Origin: Rutidosis leptorrhynchoides
Taxonomy: Eukaryota > Streptophyta > Magnoliopsida > Asterales > Asteraceae
Reading direction: 5' to 3'
Assembly: GCF_046630445.1 (NCBI RefSeq)
Contig: NC_092343.1
Location: 141,473,501 to 141,537,500 of the forward strand
Length of the DNA stretch: 64,000 bases
In this document: piece after piece, positions 62,851-64,000 of the stretch
Layout of the letters: each line of letters opens with the position of its first letter
Numbering within the stretch: the first letter of the stretch is position 1
Notes under the pieces: generated by a model
Database searches by the model: none
Seen by the model: the letters and a program-made list of their open reading frames with translations, nothing else
Told to the model about the DNA's origin: nothing
Program-made: the position numbers and the translations under genes

Positions 62851-64000
62851 TAAAGGTAGCAAGTGATTGAAATGACAAGCTATGACAAGCTTGTAACTGA
62901 TAAGCATAACAGACATTTTTTTCGTCGAGATAATTGCATTTTGATTGAGTTATTGATATAAGGAAAAATGAAGAAAGTAAGGTTATACATATACGCATAT
63001 AGATATATAACAAGCTCGATCACCACCCCACCATCGGTCATCAACCACCTTCCACCACCACCTTTCACCACCTTCTAACACCATCATTACCACCATGAAC
63101 AACCGCTACCCTAAACCATTATCATCACCTTTCTTTCTTTCTTTCTTTCTTTATTTCTTTCTTTCTTTTTGTTTTCTGTTTTTTTCAGCCCGACGACCAA
63201 GACAACATCCACCACCTACAACCACCCTCAACCTCCGTTGAACCACCATTCGAACCACCACAACCATCGACCCATCAAACACCAACCTGCTGCATTTTTT
63301 TTTCTGTTTTAACAGCCGCCAACTTCCACCATAACCAAACCCATTAAATTGCTTTTGCTGCTGGTACCACCACTCGAATAACTACTGCTATACCGATGTT
63401 TCTGTTGCTGCTATACCGTTGTTTCTGCTGCTGTTTAAACGAAGAATGAGAGACAATGATAAATGATGGTGATACGATGATGATAGCGAGTATGATAAAA
63501 ATGGTGAGGATGATGATGAACACGAACGAGGATGTTGATGAAAGAATGCATAATGATGATGATTTATGATGAAGACGACGATGGTGATCATGTTATGATG
63601 ATGATGACGAAGTAATGTTGATGATGATTATGATGTTACAACTAGATACATGAATAAATGATGATATGATCGTGATGATAATATAAGGTGATGATGATCG
63701 TGAATAAAGATGGATGGTGATGACGATATGATATGGTTAAGGATGATGATATACGTGAATCATGATGATGATTATGTAACGATGAAATGTTGATAATGAT
63801 ATAGGATGATGAAGTTATGTTGATAATGATGATGGTGTCACGACGATGGCGATGATGATGATAAGGATCATGATGATGATGATGATGGTGTCACGGTGAT
63901 GGCAATGATGATGATGTGAATACATGATGATGAAGATGTGAATACATGATGATGATGATGGCGAATCATGATGATAAAGATGATAATTATGATGGTAAAT
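62851..64000 (+). mobile_element. Outermost LTR (level 0), right part
   Basis: CACCACC-rich stretch (63015-63370), then GATGATGA-rich DNA (63430-64000), in the same order as in the inner LTR (44260-44800, then 44890-45110). It is thus the probable continuation of the LTR begun at 42386, interrupted by the Gypsy. It runs off the window. Short frames in it are simple-sequence products. A (CTTT)n run is at 63130-63170. Confidence 0.55.

Overview
This window is nuclear DNA of a flowering plant, most probably a eudicot: it has intron-split TIR-NB-LRR genes (a class missing from grasses), Ty1/Copia and Ty3/Gypsy retrotransposons, CACTA, hAT, PIF/Harbinger and Helitron pieces, and very long (TA)n and (ATT)n microsatellites. 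Transposon style suggests a composite (Asteraceae), but that is inference and no species is claimed. Nothing bacterial is present.

Layout. 1-1.3 kb: microsatellites. 1.9-4.45 kb: a gutted Copia element whose 5' LTR is interrupted by a Helitron 3' end. 5.07-9.19 kb: TNL1, a five-exon TIR-NB-LRR-C-JID resistance-type gene, nearly intact but with an early stop close to its C-terminus. 9.56-13.07 kb: a solo LTR with perfect 5-bp TSD, a Stowaway MITE, a Helitron helicase remnant and a CACTA-type element. 13.09-18.65 kb: a full-length Copia element on the minus strand with apparently identical LTRs and dead reading frames. 19.25-22.35 kb: a pseudogene of an ASH2/TRAUCO-like SPRY protein. 24.15-25.77 kb: TNL2, a TIR-NB truncation fused to TRAUCO-region DNA, followed by a second TRAUCO fragment (to 27.8 kb). 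29.8-30.1 kb: GRF zinc-finger fragment. 30.98-35.1 kb: TNL3, a TNL pseudogene with many lesions. 35.9-38.2 kb: RPA-like fragments and a minus-strand Helitron end. 38.18-41.07 kb: a PIF/Harbinger element with TAA target duplication, itself carrying a foldback element that sits between (TA)n tracts. 41.77-42.39 kb: a second Harbinger, cut by LTR elements. 42.39-64 kb: a three-level nest of LTR retrotransposons. The outermost is an LTR related to the innermost; it contains a Gypsy element with about 2.4-kb LTRs (43294-62462), and that Gypsy's 5' LTR holds a non-coding 10.5-kb element with about 3.5-kb LTRs (43321-53834).

How it works together. The biological core is a TNL cluster made by tandem duplication: three copies share intron positions, a TTGACT W-box about 80-115 bp before the start site, and the ASH2-like block is duplicated around TNL2. 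Only TNL1 looks able to make a near full-length receptor; TNL2 could make a TIR-NB protein; TNL3 is dead. The mobile elements record the order of events unusually clearly because several empty sites are present in the same window (for the solo LTR, the Harbinger, and the inner LTR element). Several inserts near the TNLs carry arrays of TTGAC[C/T] W-box cores, which may matter for defence regulation.
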